The position numbers and the translations under genes are program-made. Of a stretch of 64,000 nucleotides of DNA, positions 12,909 to 25,031 are shown piece by piece. Origin of the DNA: Lithospermum erythrorhizon (taxonomy: Eukaryota > Streptophyta > Magnoliopsida > Boraginales > Boraginaceae); the NCBI GenBank assembly GCA_019722365.1, contig JADFUC010001316.1:372001-436000 (forward strand). Direction: 5' to 3'. The notes under the pieces are model-generated. The model was not told the DNA's origin and searched no databases. It saw only the letters and a program-made list of their open reading frames with translations. The stretch's first letter is position 1; every line of letters begins with the position of its first letter.

Positions 12909-15726
12909 TCACTCGGCCATGCCGTCATTTCCTTCAAAATCACTAAAATCATCAAAGACTTCAGGCTTTCCAACATCTTCATCACTTTCCGTTTCCATGG
13001 ATTCTCCAGACCCATCCTCTTCATCGCTATCATCTTTGTCTTCGTAAATAAAAGGAGTCACGTCATTTTCCTCCTCTCCATCATCAATAGTCTGTGAAGG
13101 AGTGCCTTTCGTTAAGCAGACATATTCTATATTCACAACTTTTTGAACGCAGAAAATAAAAGAAAATGAAACTTACCCCAGAATGAAGCAAATCTAAGGA
13201 ACTCGACAGTTGAAGAGCTTGGTTAAAAGTTGAGACACGAGATTCAATTAGCTGCACGTGACAAAACACTAAATCAGAAACTCAGCACAAGGGTTGTTTG
13301 AGTAAAATGGTAAATTTGAAATGAAGGAATGACAGTGCTGGTTTAAATAACGATCCACAGATGCCCAAACCCTCTCAAACATTCGTCTCCTTCTATAATA
13401 TATGCAGCAAGTCTATGTTTGATATGTACAAGTTTAATGTTCTCAAATATTAAAGATATATGATGCATGTCCAGATCCATATTTGGCTGACCTGATATAG
13501 TGAGTTGAGGGAAAGTAAAGAAGACTCATGTGACATTATCCCACTTGAATGTTGAAGAAGCAAACTTCTTAGCCATGGAAGGGCACAAGCCAAAACAGCA
13601 CCCCTGCAACATAATCCATAAGAAGCATCGATGATCATATTGCTTATATTGGTGTTCCTGATATGACAGAACTGTGAATAACAGTCCCTAACATTAAAGG
13701 ATTACCTTTTATACCAATAAAATGGAAAATTCATAGTTTGCTCAAATATTTCAATACATATATCACCTCAACAAGAAGAAGAAAAAAGAGAGACGCTTGG
13801 TTTAAATCATAAATGGTGCCGAGTATTAACTGATTAATATTTTATCAACAAATGAAAAAAGGAATCATAATGTGTAGTGTTAGACAGTGATCATCACAGA
13901 TGAAAAAACATGTAGATCAGCTTAAAATAAATCATCTAAATTTACAAAATCAAGCAAAAAAAAATTTAGGCAAACAAATATCTACTTTCCCTTGATATTG
14001 ATATTCTCTCGCAACATCTTCAGATTAATAAACCAACGATGAAATAGTAAAATTAACAATAATTAATTGATATGTGTGTCGCAATTACTAATCAAAGTCA
14101 AACAGAATCCTAACAAAAAAATACAAAACAAACACCAAGAAAGAAAGACAAAATAAAAGTGGAAACTAGTTGAACCTCAATACAAGATTAGAAAAGAAAA
14201 AATGCCTACCAGTACACATACTGATTCTTACCTATGATGAATCAACGACACTAGAGACTGTAACAGCTTCACAGCGTCTGATAAAGTTAGCTGTGACACT
14301 GAATTTGCAATTATCTGTGCATAAAACGTTAAACCTGGTTAAATCATTCTACATATAGTTTGAGCCAGATGAGAAATTAAAATAAAGAAGAAAGCGACAA
14401 GTGCCAAGGATATTACCTTCTCATCTTGTCTAAATAAACAATCGATCAGGAGAGCTCTATCATCAGCATGTAGTGCTTGCTTAAGCAAAACATGAACAGA
14501 ATCAGCACTGGGTGGCTTTGTAAGAGGAGATGAATCTTCAGTCTTCTCACTATTCTGGGTTCCATTGCTTTCTAAATTTAGACTTGCAAGTTTCTCGCCC
14601 ATGGTTGGTTCTTTCATGTCATCTTCTATCTGGCTCTTATCCATAGTATCTCCATAACCTAAGCATAAGTCGGAGAAATATTATCGTCTTTCCAAATCAC
14701 CACAATGATATTCTAGTTAAAATTCTCATCTGAATGATCATTGAAAAACTTAGAAACCGCAACAATATCTTAATGGGAAAACAATACAAGGTATACACTA
14801 AATTCAGATGTTAGAATGAAACATCAATTGAGAGTTGTCATACCGTTATTATGAACTAACATTTCTCCATTTGTATCCTCCAGATGTGATGACGACCTTT
14901 TATTCTTTGATTTTCTGCTTCGAGAAGATCCAGATTTCTTCGATTTCCCTTTTGCCAGAGATGAAGGTGACACATCTTTCTGTTCATCACCTGAAACAAA
15001 TTGTCTATATAATTACTCAAAAGACAAAAAAACTTAGATGGCATTTGTCAGAACAAAGAGAAGGCCATGACTTCAACGTTTTTTGTGTAGAAGGCTTATG
15101 ACATGTTTCGTGTTACAAAACAAACTCACTTTTCATATAAAATCAGTGGAAGTACATAAGTAATTCAATAAACTGAACCACTGCAACCAATCGGGATCAA
15201 GAACTAAAAACGAAACACCAACTTGCACAAACAAAAACACCAAAGAACATTGTCATCACACCACCATTCAAATGTCGAAACACTCGTAATCCAACTCAAA
15301 CATTCTCATCCAACTCCAATACCACCAATCAATACAAATAAATAATAGAGCAATAAACAATAAATATCAAAGAACAAAACTTTATTCCCCTTTTTACTAT
15401 AAAGTCTCTTTTCAACCTAATTACAAGCAATAATTTATATATATAAAAAAGACTAATTCAAACAAACCAATAAAACACTCATAATCCAAGTGAATAATTG
15501 TAAGCCAACTCCAATTCCACCAATTAATTGAAATAAATATGAAAGAACAAAACTTTTTCCCTTTTTACAGTGAAGTAAATTACCAAAATAATCTCCCAAG
15601 TTAAAAAAATTAAGTAAAAACAGAGGCTAATTAATCCAAAATATATATAAAAATAAATAAAAGGAAATTAGAAAAGGTAAAAGATGGGAATATAGTACCA
15701 GTGGTGGAGATGGTGACTTGGGTCAT
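12909..15726 (-). CDS. Utp12-domain protein, WDR43/UTP5 C-terminal-like, no WD40 repeats
   Basis: Seven exons join in phase (15726-15699, 14990-14844, 14658-14417, 14314-14232, 13603-13492, 13251-13177, 13091-12909) to give 289 aa. The protein has a Lys/Ser/Arg-rich basic segment (about residues 20-45), then EPTMGEKLASLNLES and the Utp12 region, including PPSADSVHVLLKQALHADDR, RGAVLACALPWLRSLLLQHS and LIESRVSTFNQAL, and finally a strongly acidic tail. Utp12 domains occur in UTP-B/t-UTP proteins of the small-subunit processome in the nucleolus (18S rRNA maturation). Plant WDR43 has about seven WD40 repeats before this domain. Here an in-frame TGA sits just upstream of the first ATG, so the WD40 part is truly absent. 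Short Utp12-only proteins are annotated in other plants, so this can be a functional gene rather than a truncation. Confidence 0.85.
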
Positions 15727-15794
15727 TATTCAAAAGGCTCCTTTTTTACTTCAACTAGAGAACAAGACTGATGTAAGATGAGAAACAAGGGTTT

Positions 15795-15819
15795 GGGTGG
15801 GTGGGGGGGGGGGGGGGGG
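15795..15819 (+). repeat. G-tract (GGGTGGGTG then 17 G) upstream of the Utp12 gene
   Basis: Two GGG runs are followed by one uninterrupted run of about 17 G. It lies roughly 70-95 bases upstream of the predicted start codon of the minus-strand Utp12 gene, so it is in that gene's leader or core promoter and could form a G-quadruplex. Run length may be affected by sequencing slippage. Confidence 0.8.
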
Positions 15820-16260
15820 ACGTTGTTTAGGGTTTTTGAAATTTGCAAAAACTAGTTGGTGTGTGGGGTCAAAAAAATTTATACATTATTTAGAAGCACT
15901 TAATCTTTGCTCTTTAAAAAATTTAGAACAATTTAGCATATTTAATCATATATTTCATGTGTTTAAAATTATTTTAAGATATGTTATGTAAACCATTCTA
16001 ATTATTATACTAAGATCTTATATTTAAAAATTTAATTTAATTCATAATATTCTTAACACAATTTTTTTTTAATTAATATTATTTTAATTACTAATATCTC
16101 TACATATATTGAAATTCGAACCTTGATATGAGAAATTGGAACATAATTCATCTGGATAGTGGGCCGAAAGTTCCTAAGTAGACATGGAAATGGGTAGGCG
16201 GACCTTGTTCGACCCAAGTAGAGGGTTGGATGAGGCCTGAGGGAAAGATATTTGACCTAT

Positions 16261-16368
16261 GCTCCAGACCGGAACTTTTATGAATTCTTTATCAAAATCT
16301 CGATTTAATCGTCATTAAGCTTAAAATATATTTTAATAAGATAATACCCCAATATTTTGATCTATAAG
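16261..16368 (+). repeat. Direct repeat, copy 1 of 2
   Basis: It begins GCTCCAGACCGGAACTTTT and shares ATATATTTTAATAAGATAAT and CAATATTTT.ATCTATAA with copy 2. The pair is spaced about 550 bases apart in the same orientation, with small indels between copies. Confidence 0.75.
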
Positions 16369-16811
16369 ACCATCTTTAATAATTAATTTATCTCACCAAA
16401 TATTTAATAAAGCCATGTATACCTTGTATAAATCAAATATTTTCATAAATATTTTTCTACAATATGAGATATTTCAAAAAATTATTACTACTTTATCTAC
16501 CAGTAGCATAATTTTCTCTTTCATATTACTCATTTAACATATTATTTAATTATACTTTTTAATAGAAAATTTCATCAGATTTTTGGTGTAAATCAGCTTA
16601 AATAAAATTCTGTTATAAATCTTGAAAAATAAAAATATTGTTACAAAAAAATTTAATTCGATGAAATAATATGTCCAAAAATTCCAATTAAAGAGATGGA
16701 TAAATCAAAAATAAATTTAGTGTCGGTGATGACACGTGCTGGCCTTGGGCTTATGCATTGCATGCGTCCTCATTAAGCCATTTGACAAAGTATGATTCTT
16801 GTGCGAGGATT

Positions 16812-16918
16812 GCTCCAGACCGGAACTTTTTATGAATTCTTATTAAAGATGCCAGTTAATCGATCCATTAATTTAAATATATTTTAATAAGATAATATCT
16901 CAATATTTTAATCTATAA
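16812..16918 (+). repeat. Direct repeat, copy 2 of 2
   Basis: Second copy of the unit at 16261-16368, beginning GCTCCAGACCGGAACTTTT. The copies differ by several substitutions and short indels, so the duplication is not recent. The intervening ~440 bases contain no recognisable retrotransposon code; a solo duplication or degenerate LTR pair are both possible. Confidence 0.75.
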
Positions 16919-19493
16919 CAAACAAATAACGAGCTAAACAATCAATATATCAAAATATAAAGCCAAAAAAGGTGGCCAAAGTCTCAAGCATCCAAATGCT
17001 TAATTTATGGATTCGGATAGATACCATTTTTGGCTAAGTCACTGGATTACTGGTAAAAGTAGTCAATGTTATGAGGCTGAGGTCTCGTAAATCGTAAACG
17101 ACAACTTCCTTTTTCACCAAATCCCTCTTTCCTCGGTTTTTGTCGTAACATCATTCACAATTATTCACTTTTTTCAAACATTTCACAATTTATTTTACAC
17201 CTCAAATTTAGTAATGCATTAATATAATGCATACAAACTTTAATACTAGTACTAATTGAACTTCACACAACATTCTCATAAACATATAAAAAATCCAAAA
17301 ACTATAGTCTTTTTAGGTCACTACATATTTTACTTTGCTCTTTTTGTTGGTAATGTTCTACCTATTGTCTTTTCGGTTTTTCTTGGCAATCTTTAAAAAC
17401 ATAAAATTTATTAAGGAAAATAAAATTAGTCAAAATGTGCATTGAAAATATAAAATATCGATTAATTGAAATTATAAATTTGTTGGATTCAATAGAAAAA
17501 ATTCTTTCGAAATCGTTGAAAATGTAAAAGTACGATTTATTATCTTAAAATTCACAATTATTTTTAAACAGAAAAAATTATCTTTGAGAATGACGATTAA
17601 AAAATCATAGTATTTGTTTTTATATAATGTGTTTTTGTATGTGGGAAAGTGTAATGATGCAACCTTTTCAAATATAGTGGAATGCCAACTTCTCGTAATT
17701 TCATAAATTTCCTTCCATTAAAGCCTCTATCTAAATAAATAAATAAATCCCAAATATATACTACCATTATTTTTTAGTTATCATTTTACTCATATAAATT
17801 TATTTGAAAATAATTAACATTTTAGCATAATAAATAATACTTTTATATTTTTATAACTTTTAATGTATGTGTAAATGACTAAAACATGAGTGATTAGTAT
17901 TTTAGGTGGGTGTATCCTTTGCTTTGGTCTTTATTTGATAATGTAGTAGTTTTGAGTTCTTGTTTATTTTTTTGAGGTGTATAATGTGGTATTTTTGGTG
18001 TGTTAAAGTGTAATGATGAAACCCTTTTGGAACATAGTGGAATGCTGAATATACCATTGTTATATCACATTTTGAGCTTGATAGCACTCAAAGATATCAG
18101 CTTTTTTATTTTTTCTTTGATGGGTATTTTTAGATAACCAAAAAAATTGAGTCTTTGTAATAAAGCTGGTTACTCTAGTCCTCACTTTTTTAACACTGTA
18201 TATTACCTGAAACATTTTGTCCTAATGATTTTTCTCTTTTTTGAATAGGAAACTGCAGCATTTCTTGGTTTGTTCAGGTAATGCTTCTTCTCTTTAAGTG
18301 AAGCTCAGGTAATGAAGTCTCTTTTTTGTGTGGGTAGGTGAGGTGAGGTGGGGTGGTGGTGGGTAGTAGCGGAATCAGAAATTTTATGTACGTTGGCAAA
18401 GGAATGTAATAAAGAAAAGGAAGGATACCAAAAATTTAGTGGGAGGACCAAATAACCTTTTGAAGAAATGTATGTTAAGAATATTTTCACTAATCGATGT
18501 TTATTTTTCGAAAAATTAGGGGGAGTGTTATTTGTTGCCTTGCTTGAGTGTGTTATTTGATGCACCTACATTCTACATTGCTTGAGGTTGCCATTTGTTG
18601 GTTTTCATCCCTGCAAATCATGATTTAACCTTGAAATGTTAAAGTTTGTGTTTTTAAGCTACATTGCTTCAGGTAGATTAGTTTTCTATCAATTGTTTAG
18701 TTTTTCCACCTTTCAAATTTAAGTATTCTATCAAAGTACTAAACCAGATTCTGAGTGGTAGACTGTCTGCTGAACCATTGGATTCCTGTCTGGCTTAGTT
18801 GGTGTTCTTGATTGCTGCAATTTCTTTAAATGATATGTTTACTGTTTATGTACCTTTTTATTCAGACTTAAACAATAATCCCTCTGTATCAATATAATTA
18901 ATTGTTAAGGCTAAAAGTATTAACGAAGGGCACAAAGAGAACATTTGCATACATAGTTAATAAAGTAATTTTAGTCCAAACAATCACGTATATTGATACG
19001 TAGGAAGTATTTGATAATTGTGGTGCCAATAAGCCTGCGTAAATGGAGTATTTTTTTTCATTTCTGATAGTATCAGTGAAGGAGACATTAATTTTCTGGT
19101 GGTCCATCTTTTTAAATGAACTATTTTAGACCAGGGACCATTGTTTCAGGAATTCAGGAAACAAACTATATTCTAATGGTTCTGTTGTTGTCCTGGCCTT
19201 CTCTCATCATAAATATAAAAAGGGAAACTATAGATTGCTTAAACTTCTTTAGTCATTAATGAAGTAGTAAAGATGAAGTGTTAATACCAATGCCAATTTT
19301 TATTTCGAAACTTGGCTTAATATTTCATATTTGTTGGCTTGGATTTCTCACTTTTCTTTTATATGTTTTGTATCACTTGGCTTCTCATATTTTTCATAGG
19401 GACAAGTGTAGTAGGCCAAAAAGAATTCAAGTAACCAAAGTCTAGATTGTAGTATATTTCGATTTTACTTCGTGGAGCAGAAAGTGTTTAGAT

Positions 19494-22400
19494 ATGCAGA
19501 CTCCAAAAGCAAGGTAATTTCTGTTTCCTTAATGAATATCATATGTTATCTGCTTCCTTCAGCAGTCACATAATTGTAGTAGAGCAGTTCTAATTTTCAA
19601 GAAGAGAGTCAAATCCTAGGGCATATCATCCTTGGAGGGGGCTAGTTTGAGTTATTGTGTAGCATTAATTATTTGAATGATTGGTTTCAATTTTTTGAAA
19701 ATGGTGCTCCCTACTCTTTAAGAAGTAAAAACAAATTTTACAGCCCTGTTCTGTAATGTTCGTTGAAACTTGTTTCTCTATGAGTGGAACTCTGGAGGTA
19801 CCTCAGGTAGATCATTTATGGGATGGCGATTTCTCTATAGCTCCTTAAGGTGATTATGATATGCAAGTTAGTTGATTAAGGTGATTCTGATATGCAAGTC
19901 AATCTATCAACTCTTTCGAGGCTTATTTAATGGTTACAACATATCACTCCATTGCATTTTAATAGTTGACTCTCCTAGCCTTGATCACTCGATCAAGTTG
20001 GACTGCTAAATTTTGTGTTTCTTTGTAACATCATTTGTATTACAAATGATGCACCATTTAAATTTTGTGTTTCTTTGTAATCTCATTTGCATGTCTAATG
20101 GTTCAAAGCAAGAAGTCTCAGGCCTGATGCTTAATAAGATAACTTTAGCACCCATTCTTACCCCTGTTTGGGATACTTTCTTTTGCCCAATTTTTAGATA
20201 AATTAAAGTACTCAGTCATCAAATTTGTCTCCATTTCCCCCTCTCATTTGCGCTTCACGCTCGGGTCAATCTGGAAACAGCCTCCTTCTTTTCACATTGG
20301 TGAGGCTGCGTACTTCCGACCCTCCACCCCCGCTCGTGCACGCTTAGGCAGGAGTGGGACTGGATCATATTGATGCCCCCCCCCCCTCTCTCTCTTATTT
20401 GCTCAAAATAAGAACTTATCCTGGGAGTGCCTTGAAAGGAAATTGTACCCAGTTTACATTTCCCTTGTACTTGTATAATATTTGGTTGCAGAACAAATTC
20501 ATCTGAAGTGCAAAGGAAGATCTCTCCACGATCCAGCTCCCTCGAAGTACCTAGTAAGATTTCTCCACGAGCTGTTCCTTCAGAAGGGTCTCAAAAGGTG
20601 TCTCCTCGAGTTGTGCGCCAGCTGAAAACAACTACACCAACTTCTGACTCTGCGGCTACATCAAATAGAAAATTCAGAACACCAAAAGATAAAAGTCCTA
20701 GAGTAGATGACTGTAGGGAACCACACAGTCCAATATGCGAGGTATTGTTAAAAAGTATAGGAAGTCTCTTAATTTTTTTACTTCGAAATATTGTTTTCTT
20801 TTCTTTGACATTTGGTTGAGATGCATTCATGTTCCCTTGATTTTTTATTTGATTCTGTTGTCATTTTTTTACTCTTATCGGGCCTTCAGGAGTCGTATTG
20901 TTTTAATAGAATAAAATTAATTGTCTGACAGCAGAATCCTCATCCTTGAACATGATAAAACTTAATAGTTAATACTTCTGTGTTTAGGCTCTTATGATTC
21001 CGACACATAATTCATGGAGTTAGCTTGAGTAAATTTTCCAATATCCAGTTATGTTTAAAATTAACTGTCACATGGAATCACGAGTCCTATAAATGGTTTT
21101 TTCATGCAGCAGATTTTCCACAAGATTTATTTACTATTTAGAGTGTCACAGACTGAGTATGTGCTCCAAGTGCTACATCGTGAAGTCACAACTTTCTAAC
21201 CTTTTTCAGCAACATGCTCTAGCATTGTCTTATGGAAATGGACTCCCAAAGATGTCTAGGTTTTCTTCTTCTATTGTTTTATGTCCATAGATATTTTGCA
21301 ACCTGAAACCCCCACAATATGTTCATCCTGTGTTGATTACTGTTGATATGACTAGTTGTATTGCACAATCTACTCTATCATTGATAACAAAACTCCATTT
21401 CCTTTGTTATTCACTCGATTTTTCAACATTAGATTTGTCCTTTTTCTGAACCTTCTGGTATAGCTAACATAATATATTCTTTCCTTTTTAATATTGTAGA
21501 AGCCTCGTCCAAGCAAGATTGCTGAACTGGAATCTCAGATTTCTCAACTTCAAAGTGACTTGGAGAAACTGAAGGATCAGCTAAGCAGCTCGGAAGTAAC
21601 TAGAAAACTCGCCCAGGAAGATGCAGATGAATCAAAGAAACAGCTGCAAGCCATGTTGGCAGAAATAGAAGAGTCTCAGGAACGTCTTGCTAAGCACTCT
21701 GCAACTGCTGAAACCATGTCAAGTGACATCCAAAAAGCCTCTAAGAAGCAGGACCAGGAACTCCTTTCTGACATTGAGCCCACAAAGGAGCAATATTCTA
21801 TAGACTCTGCCTCGTTGGCCTCTGCTATGGCTGAGATTCAAGAACTGAGGTTTCAACTTGAGATGGTAGTTAAATCTGAAGCTTCTCAGATCAAACAGGC
21901 TGAAGATGCACAAAACGAACTTCATAGTTTGAAGGAGAATCAATCCAAATATCTTGTGCTTGTGGAGGATTTAAAAGATCAGCTGCGGGAGTGCAGAAAA
22001 TCAGAAGCGGATGCCAAGTCACTTGCTACTGAAACTCTAAGTCAACTGGAAACAGCCAAAAGCTCTGTTGAAGCACTCAGACTGGAGGTTATTAACTCCA
22101 AGGGAGATTATGATGCAACAGCTTCGGATTTGGAAATGTCAAGGGAACAGATTAATGCACTAGAAGATCTTGTTAACAAATACAAAGCTTATGAAACCCA
22201 CACAATCTGCAATGACTCCCAGACTTCAATTAATCATAAACAGGATCTTCTTCAAGAGGAACTTGAAAAGCCAAGGGATACCTATGAAGAATCAGTTCAT
22301 GGCATAAATGAAGAGCTTCACTCTTTGAAATCTGAGGTAGTTCGGTTAAGGTCTGCTCTGGAAGCTGCTGAGATCAGATTCAGTGAAGAGCAAAATCGAA

Positions 22401-23191
22401 GAGCAGTAGAGATGAGAAATGCTCATGAGTTGGTGGAGCAGATCAAATCCATATCAAGCATCAGAGAAAATGAGCTGGAAACTAAATTGAAGAATTCAAA
22501 AACTGAGATGGAGATTATGAAAGCAGATCTGATGGACAAACAGTCCGACTTGGAAGGAATTCGCGAGGAGAATGCATTTCTGAATACACGACTCAGTGGT
22601 GTTATTTCAGGCCAAGCCCAATATGAACTGGAAATTGAGCTTGAGAAATCAATTTCAGATATAGAGAATCTGAAGGCAAATTTAATGGACAAGGAAACAC
22701 AATTGCGAAGTTTGTCGAAGGAAAATGAGATGTTGAAGTTGGGGATGAATAAACATAATGTCAACTTGGATAATGTACATGATGATATTTCTGCTGAAGT
22801 AGAAGCTTCCCAAGCTGCTGAGAGGGAAGCTCTTATGAAGGTTGGCTACATGATGGAGGAAGTTGATAAGAGTAACTGGAAAGCATCTCGAGTGGCCGAG
22901 CAGTTGGATGCGGCACAAGCAGCAAAGGCAGAACTAGAAGCAGAATTGAGGAGGTTAAAGGTGCAAGCTCACCAGTGGCAGAAGGCGGCAGAAGCAGCAG
23001 CCGCTATGCTTTCATCAGATAATAATGGGAAATATGTGGAGAGAACAGGATCAATGGACATCCACTATAGCCCGGGGATAGGAAAAGTTGGCTTGCCCTA
23101 CATGGAAGATGTAGAAGGGGATTACTTGAAGAGGAAAAACTCGAACATGTTCAAAAAGATTGGTACTCTGTGGAAGAAACCTCAAAAGTAG
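19494..23191 (+). CDS. Interactor of constitutive active ROPs (ICR/RIP family)
   Basis: ICR/RIP proteins are coiled-coil scaffolds that bind GTP-loaded ROP GTPases and link them to microtubules, exocytosis and cell polarity. Three coding exons join in phase (19494-19513, 20492-20741, 21500-23191) to give 653 aa. The start MQTPKAR and the following Ser/Pro-rich segment with repeated KISPR/KVSPR motifs are typical. [15 protein letters not shown] opens a long coiled coil spanning most of exon 3. The ROP-binding signature appears as QWQKAA (582-587; family form QWRKAA), and the protein ends in the basic tail [12 protein letters not shown]. The ATG exon begins at an acceptor TTTTCATAG (exon from 19400), so at least one leader exon lies upstream; 18250-18277, flanked by AG and GTAATG, is a candidate. 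Family membership is certain; which ICR paralogue is not decided. Confidence 0.92.
20255..20385 (+). mobile_element. Au-type SINE 3'-part relic in ICR intron
   Basis: The intron before coding exon 2 contains GGGTCAATCTGGAAACAGCC, then GGTGAGGCTGCGTAC, TCCGACCCTCC and a GTGGGACTGGAT-like end. This order matches what I remember of the 3' region of plant Au SINEs. The tRNA-derived promoter half is not seen, so it is a truncated or decayed copy. A C13 run followed by (CT)n begins at about 20376. Confidence 0.55.
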
Positions 23192-23739
23192 ACTCAGCAT
23201 GTGGCATGCTAAATGTGTTTTTCTTATTAACTTGCTAGGCTGACCAACTGCAATTCCTCTCTCACCAGAAGCTTTAGTTTGTACTATTTCTTGCTATATT
23301 TCCTGTGTTTCTATGTAGTTCATCTGTAAGCAGGATCTTTTCGAAACATTTAGGCAGGTCAACATTTGGATCTTTTGATAATTGCATTGAAATGTAGAAC
23401 TCATGCTGCTGTTCCTGCTTATGGTTTGAGGAGTAGCAACTTAATTTAATTGTTGCTCACTGGAGAGAACACCTCAGTCAATTATGAGAATAAGATTATG
23501 CATCAGCTTTGCAAGTGATGTTCTTCAATTAGGTGCACAACTAATCGATATCATTTCCACATTCTTTCTCCATGAAGCATTTCATACACAGTGATCTTTG
23601 CTTCTGAATTTGATACGTCAGGAGAATTGAAACAACTTATTCTTTTTAATATAAACATAGCCATATATATTCACAAACTCAACAAAGTCTTGTAAGACAC
23701 CACATTGTTCATTCCCTTTACAGGAGTATTGCTAAGACA

Positions 23740-23985
23740 AATTTATCGACAATTACCTGCGTCCCATTCATCTTAGCTACAAAGTGTAAAGTGGCAGGTA
23801 ATTCGATGAGAATTCCGTTCCTCTGTGAAAGGTGTAAACTGTCTCATATAGAAGTATAGAGGAACTAGTTGTCAAGATGGTAGTTTTTGAAATCAAGGTC
23901 TTCAAACCAGCCAACTTCTGAGGGATAGGGCCTGAAAGTCTGTTCTTGAAAGGCTTAATCTGTTTAGTTCATGAGGACTTTGCAG
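23740..23985 (-). pseudogene. Relic of a leucine-rich-repeat receptor gene
   Basis: On the minus strand the translation contains FKNRLSGPIPQKLAGLKTL, a clear plant LRR unit. Further on, after a frame change, SSNYLP and VAKMNGTQ resemble the next LRR unit. Frames break several times and no kinase code is nearby, so this is a decayed fragment, possibly of the LRR-VIII receptor kinase type. It lies about 0.6 kb downstream of the ICR stop codon. Confidence 0.5.
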
Positions 23986-25031
23986 AGTATGTATTACAGT
24001 ATTACATTATTGTTGTCATTTTTTCCAATTACTTCCATCTTATTCTCCTGTTTCCTACTACAATAAAAAAAAAATTGCAGGAATTATTATTAATAATAAA
24101 ATAGAATATTAGTGTGCACATATAATAACACAATTACATATGTTTTTGTTGGATCCCACTTATCTTGAAACTGCTATTTTTCATCAAGGATAACAAGATA
24201 ATACAAATGCTAAATAAAGGGTACAATTTACTACATTTCGAACACCCAGTGACTCCAGTAACTAATTTGAATAATGATTCTCTAAGGTTTAAGTCTTAAG
24301 TTAGTTTCGGATTATGACAAACTTTTCTTGAACTATTCATGCTATTATCTTAAATACTGTAATATATTTAAGTGTGTTCTATAATAAGTATAAAGATATC
24401 TATGTTTCACGCTCAAATCTCTGGTAAGGCAGGGAAAATCTATACCGAAGTTGGTGTCAATGTGTCATGCTATAAAATATAAATTCTTACTTGCATGGAA
24501 CTCCACCCATTGGTTCAAAATTGATCTTATATATCATCCCCAACCCCATTATCATTTAATTATTTCCAAACAATCTTTGTCATCACATAATTGAATCACA
24601 TATGTAGTATCTACCTCAAAATAAGACATAATCATGAAAAGAATATTTTGAAAACAATTTGGACAATTTTATATTGCTCCATATATGTCAGTCGCTTTTA
24701 TCAAAATAAACAAACATACAAGATTCCACTGACTGCATCTCTACTTTGTGGTATAATATATAGAACAAATATAAATATAAAATTCCTTCATCATTTTGTC
24801 ACTTCCAATCAGTAAGTGGATATATTGACTAATTGAAAAAAAAAACCCCAATAATAAGTCACATAAGAAGAGCTTACTAATACAAACTTACAACACTTAG
24901 ATTAAGTTTTTTCAGTCAACTGAAAAAAGGAAAGGAAAGAAAAAAAAAGCCCCAAAAAAGATGAAAAAATAATAATTCTATCCATCTCCCCTTCCTATTT
25001 TCACCAACCTATAAATAAATTTCTTGGAATG

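Larger units (their letters stand above)
15830..18240. other. Intergenic DNA with a 0.1-kb direct repeat
   Basis: AT-rich with no recognised gene. It contains two diverged copies of a roughly 105-bp sequence (16261-16368 and 16812-16918). The leader exons of the ICR gene may begin in its last part, but I cannot place the transcription start. Confidence 0.5.

Noticed and set aside
15797..15991. Open frame starting with poly-Gly
   Set aside because: It is the G-run translated; it opposes the Utp12 gene promoter and has no domain.
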